A stretch of DNA of 64,000 nt from Caballeronia sordidicola (GTDB lineage Bacteria > Pseudomonadota > Gammaproteobacteria > Burkholderiales > Burkholderiaceae). A program made the position numbers and the translations under genes. The notes under the pieces are model-generated. The model did no database searches. It was not told where the DNA came from and saw only the letters and a program-made list of their open reading frames with translations. Location of the stretch: contig NZ_FCOC02000014.1 of the NCBI RefSeq assembly GCF_001544455.2, forward strand, positions 122,762 through 186,761. Direction: 5' to 3'. Below, piece by piece: positions 61,032-64,000 of this stretch; the first letter of the stretch is position 1, and each line of letters begins with the position of its first letter.

Positions 61032-63560
61032 ATGTCTCGGCCTGATAGACGAAACGCTCGTGTCTCGAAGCGCAGTACGCCGCGGCTGGCCGCCATTTCG
61101 GTGGCGCTCGGAGGTTTGTATGGCGCCGGAGCATGGGCGCAATCGGTAACAGCCGGCAGTGATATCGCGAAAGTTCAGGACGTCGTGGTCACCACGGGCT
61201 CCCGTGGCGACACGAAGACCGTGGCCGACAGCCTCGCGCCTATTTCGGTCATCAGCGACGCCGAGCTCGCGAAAACCGGCAAGCAGAATCTTCGCGATGC
61301 ACTGGCGTCGCTCGACCCCACGTATGCCAACGTGCCGGGCTTCAAGGGCCAGCAGGGGATTGGCGTGAATACCGCCAGCTTGCGCGGTCTGAGCGGCAAT
61401 GAGGTGCTGGTGCTGGTGAACGGCAAGCGCCGGCATTCGTCGGCTGTTGTCATTGCCGGTATTGGCGGAACGGGAACCGATCTCGACCTGATTCCGGTCA
61501 GTGCGATCGATCATATCGAGATCCTTAAAGATGGTGCTGCCGCGCAGTATGGGTCGGATGCCATTGCGGGCGTGATCAACATCATTCTCAAGTCCGATTC
61601 CAGCGGTGGCAGCCTGAGCGGCGAGTACGGACAGAACGCGAATGCAAATGTGGGCGGCCTTGGACAGAATGGAAGAACCGGGAATTTTTCGCTGAACCAG
61701 GGCATAGCGCTTCCGCACGGAGGCTCGCTGAACCTGAGCGCTGCGGTCGTCACCCAGAAAGATACGAACGTGGCCGGCCCCGTACCGAACAATACGAACA
61801 TCTACCCCTTGCTTCCAAATGGTTCACCCGATCCGCGAGAGACCACCAACTCCCGTTACCGGCAGATCATGGGGCAACCGAATACGCAGACGCAAAATTT
61901 CTCTTATAACTTCAATCTGCCGATCAACGACTCCATTCAGGTTTATTCGAACGCAACATACAGCCACCGGTTTTCCCAGGGATTCGGGACCTACCGGTCG
62001 GCGAGTTCGTCGCAGAACAACCTGTCGTTTTATCCGGAGGGATTCCTGCCGCAATTCGCGGTGCAGGACAACGACTATCAGGTGGTCGCGGGCGTCAAGG
62101 GAACCAATCTGCTCGGCTGGGACTGGGACCTGAGCACATCGTATGGGCGTGACGACGCAAGGGTCGAGAACAACAACGCGCTGAGTCCTTCCTTTGGGCC
62201 CGCGAGCGCCACCAATTTTTATCTGGGCACGCTGGTCGCGGGCGAATGGACCACCAACCTCGACCTCACCCGCAAGTTCAACACGGGCCTGTTCGACAAA
62301 CCCTTGCAGGTGTCCTTCGGTTTCGAGCATCGGTACGATGAGTTCCAGCAAACCGTGGGCGACTATCAATCGTATGCGCAAGGTGGCTACGTGCCTGCCA
62401 CCGGCCCGTTTGCGGGCCAGCCCATCTCCCCTGGGTCCGCCGGCATGGGCGGTTTCTCGCCGGCTGCGGCGGGCTCCTACGGCCGTACCAACGACGCCGC
62501 GTACATCGACCTGGCCCAGGCGCTCACGAGCAAGTGGACGGTCGACCTGGCGGGCCGCTTCGAACACTACAACCAGGGCGTGGGGAACGTCGCAAGCGGC
62601 AAGCTTTCCACGCGCTACGAGTTCTCCCCGGCTCTCGCGGTTCGCGGCACCGTCAGCAACGGCTTTGCAGCGCCCTCGTTGCAGGACACATATTTCACGA
62701 ACATCAGTTCCAGTTATAACCGCGACGTCTTCACCGGCGCATGGATCCAGCAGATCGCCAAGCTGGTCCCCGCTTCGAACCCCGCTGCGCAGGCATTGGG
62801 CGCGACCGCGCTCAAGCCGGAAAAATCGACTAGCTTCAGCGTCGGCTTCGTGCTCAAGCCAATCGAGCGGCTCAATGTTTCCGTGGATGCCTACCAGATC
62901 GTGATCGAGGACCGCATTGTCCAGTCGACCGCGCTGCAAGGCTCAGCCGTCCAGGCGTTGCTGACCGCTGCAGGCCAAAGCCCTAACCAGACAGTGTCGT
63001 ATTTTGCGAATGCAGGCACGACCGTGACACAGGGCGTCGACGTCATAGCGGATTACTTCACACCGTTGGGTAAATACGGCGACGTGAAGTGGACCTTGAT
63101 GAGCACGCAGCAGAACCAGCAGATTCGCAGCTTGAACAATCCGGGCATCTTGAGCGCGAAGGGCGTTCAGTTGATTGGACGCGACGCGCAGGGGCGCCTG
63201 ACCGTGGCGAATCCAAAGAACATCACGTCGCTGTCCGGTGACTGGACCTACGGCAAGTTCGGTCTCTTCGTGAAGGAAACACGCTATTCGAGTGTTACCG
63301 GACTCAATGCAATTTCCGCAGATCGCGACGAGCACGTGCCCGCGGCTTTCATTACCGATCTCAACCTGAGCTATTGGCTCACGAAGAAATCGAGGCTGTC
63401 CATTGGCGCGAACAACCTGTTCAACAAGAAGCCGCCCAATCTTCCCGACGCCGCCATCCAGTATTTCGGCTTCCCCGTTTCCACGCCGAATCCGAGCTGG
63501 TATTCGCCTTACGGGGTGAACGGAGGCTTCTATTACGCGCGTCTCGACGTGGTGTGGTAA
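61032..63560 (+). CDS. TonB-dependent receptor
   Basis: The ~842-residue outer-membrane transporter starts MSRPDRRNARVSKRSTPRLA, with a long signal peptide cleaved near Ala-Trp-Ala-Gln. A TonB-box-like segment (VQDVVVTTGSRG) precedes the plug (SLRGLSGNEVLVLVNGKRRH, DHIEILKDGAAAQYGSDAIA). The barrel ends in Val-Val-Trp. ATG 61032 has AAGGA upstream; the frame is open to 60945. It belongs to a different TonB receptor branch from the first one at 491. Placed between SfnB-like and LLM genes, it probably imports an organosulfur compound (inference). Confidence 0.92.
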   Translation: MSRPDRRNARVSKRSTPRLAAISVALGGLYGAGAWAQSVTAGSDIAKVQDVVVTTGSRGDTKTVADSLAPISVISDAELAKTGKQNLRDALASLDPTYANVPGFKGQQGIGVNTASLRGLSGNEVLVLVNGKRRHSSAVVIAGIGGTGTDLDLIPVSAIDHIEILKDGAAAQYGSDAIAGVINIILKSDSSGGSLSGEYGQNANANVGGLGQNGRTGNFSLNQGIALPHGGSLNLSAAVVTQKDTNVAGPVPNNTNIYPLLPNGSPDPRETTNSRYRQIMGQPNTQTQNFSYNFNLPINDSIQVYSNATYSHRFSQGFGTYRSASSSQNNLSFYPEGFLPQFAVQDNDYQVVAGVKGTNLLGWDWDLSTSYGRDDARVENNNALSPSFGPASATNFYLGTLVAGEWTTNLDLTRKFNTGLFDKPLQVSFGFEHRYDEFQQTVGDYQSYAQGGYVPATGPFAGQPISPGSAGMGGFSPAAAGSYGRTNDAAYIDLAQALTSKWTVDLAGRFEHYNQGVGNVASGKLSTRYEFSPALAVRGTVSNGFAAPSLQDTYFTNISSSYNRDVFTGAWIQQIAKLVPASNPAAQALGATALKPEKSTSFSVGFVLKPIERLNVSVDAYQIVIEDRIVQSTALQGSAVQALLTAAGQSPNQTVSYFANAGTTVTQGVDVIADYFTPLGKYGDVKWTLMSTQQNQQIRSLNNPGILSAKGVQLIGRDAQGRLTVANPKNITSLSGDWTYGKFGLFVKETRYSSVTGLNAISADRDEHVPAAFITDLNLSYWLTKKSRLSIGANNLFNKKPPNLPDAAIQYFGFPVSTPNPSWYSPYGVNGGFYYARLDVVW

Positions 63561-63572
63561 TCAAGGAATGCG

Positions 63573-64000
63573 ATGACATACGAAACCGTTTCTCCCGCTG
63601 ACATTCCAGGCAGCCCGCTCGCCAATGCGTTCAAGCAGCCCCTGATGCTGGGCGTCTTCCTGAACCTCCAGGACATCCGCCTGTCCACTTTGCCGACGAC
63701 TTCGACGTGGACCTTCGACTACAACGCGGACGTCGTGCGTAAAGCCGACGAACTCGGTTTCGATCTCGCGTTCAGCCGCACGCAATGGCTGCCAAAAGGC
63801 GGCTATGACGGCGAGGCCTCGCTCGATGCATTCATCGCCCTCGGCGCCATGGCCGCGATCACCAAGAACATCCTGCTGATTTCGACCATCCATGTGCTTT
63901 ATGGCCCCATCCATCCGCTGCACCTGGCCAAGTACGGCGCCACGCTCGATCATATTTCCAAGGGCCGCTGGGGCATCAACATCGTGACCGGGCATCGCGC
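63573..64000 (+). CDS. LLM-class flavin monooxygenase, 5' part, cut by the window end
   Basis: The first ~142 codons of a luciferase-like monooxygenase run off the end of the window. The protein starts MTYETVSPADIPGSPLANAF and shows LMLGVFLNLQDIRLSTLPTT, ADELGFDLAFSRTQWLP, ISTIHVLYGPIHPLHLAKYG and then LDHISKGRWGINIVTGHRA, the flavin-binding core of the family. AAGGA lies 6 bp before the ATG, 13 bp after the TonB receptor stop, so the two are probably one operon. It looks closer to the SsuD/SfnG side of the family than to the DszA-like proteins here, but the missing part prevents a firm call. Confidence 0.85.
   Translation, partial: MTYETVSPADIPGSPLANAFKQPLMLGVFLNLQDIRLSTLPTTSTWTFDYNADVVRKADELGFDLAFSRTQWLPKGGYDGEASLDAFIALGAMAAITKNILLISTIHVLYGPIHPLHLAKYGATLDHISKGRWGINIVTGHR

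Noticed and set aside
1..64000. CRISPR arrays, tRNA or rRNA genes, transposases.
   Set aside because: None was seen by eye; a covariance-model scan would be needed to exclude small RNAs fully.

Overview
The window looks like a chromosomal segment of a Burkholderiaceae beta-proteobacterium, most likely Caballeronia or Paraburkholderia. The support is the high-GC codon use, the Burkholderia-type general porin, the MmyB-type XRE regulator, the DauR-like regulator and an overall accessory-replicon gene style. No rRNA, tRNA, CRISPR array, phage block or transposase gene was seen.

Layout. 1-6.6 kb: a TonB-dependent receptor, a DszA/NtaA-type flavin monooxygenase, a TauD-type dioxygenase and an SfnB/DszC-type acyl-CoA dehydrogenase-like oxidoreductase, which reads as an organosulfur scavenging module. 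6.8-9.9 kb: an amino-acid ABC transporter (binding protein and two permeases, no ATPase) bracketed by two copies of a ~280 bp repeat in inverted orientation. 9.9-14.8 kb: two AhpD/CMD-family proteins, a DauR-like regulator with a PLP-dependent threonine/serine dehydratase, a porin and an XRE regulator. 14.9-20 kb: a low-oxygen block with a perfect FNR box, three universal stress proteins, an orphan NarL-type response regulator, an FNR with all four cluster cysteines and a DUF1275 membrane protein. 20-27 kb: a flavin reductase, GntR regulator and polysaccharide-deacetylase-like hydrolase, divergent from a PotABCD-type ABC importer preceded by a sigma-54 type promoter. 27-31 kb: an Imm-like small membrane protein, an AT-rich gene-free stretch, a clan GH-A glycosidase lipoprotein and a proline-rich membrane-anchored protein. 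31-39 kb: an MsbA-type exporter, a Bcr/CflA MFS pump, a cupin, a Crp-like regulator, exonuclease III, ketopantoate reductase and an NHL-repeat Tat protein. 39.7-49 kb: a complete MdtABC-like RND efflux operon with its outer-membrane factor. 49-57.4 kb: a YeiH-type exporter, a CmcJ/NvfI-like oxidoreductase, orphan SsuA and NlpA-type binding proteins, an SDR, DUF3088 and an unrecognised protein with a degenerate metallopeptidase motif. 57.5-64 kb: a second organosulfur module (DszA-like, SfnB-like, TonB receptor, and a further flavin monooxygenase cut by the window end).

How the genes work together (inference). The two ends carry paralogous sets for outer-membrane uptake and oxidative desulfonation of organosulfur compounds, with SsuA, the NlpA-type protein and possibly YeiH and the flavin reductase as accessory functions. 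The Usp/FNR block can be self-contained: its FNR keeps the residues that read TTGAT-N4-ATCAA, and exactly that site lies in front of the first usp gene. No wholly new system can be demonstrated from sequence alone. The best candidates for something undescribed are the inverted-repeat-bracketed transporter, the 17-bp perfect dyad over the usp stop codon, and the degenerate zincin at 56.1-57.4 kb.
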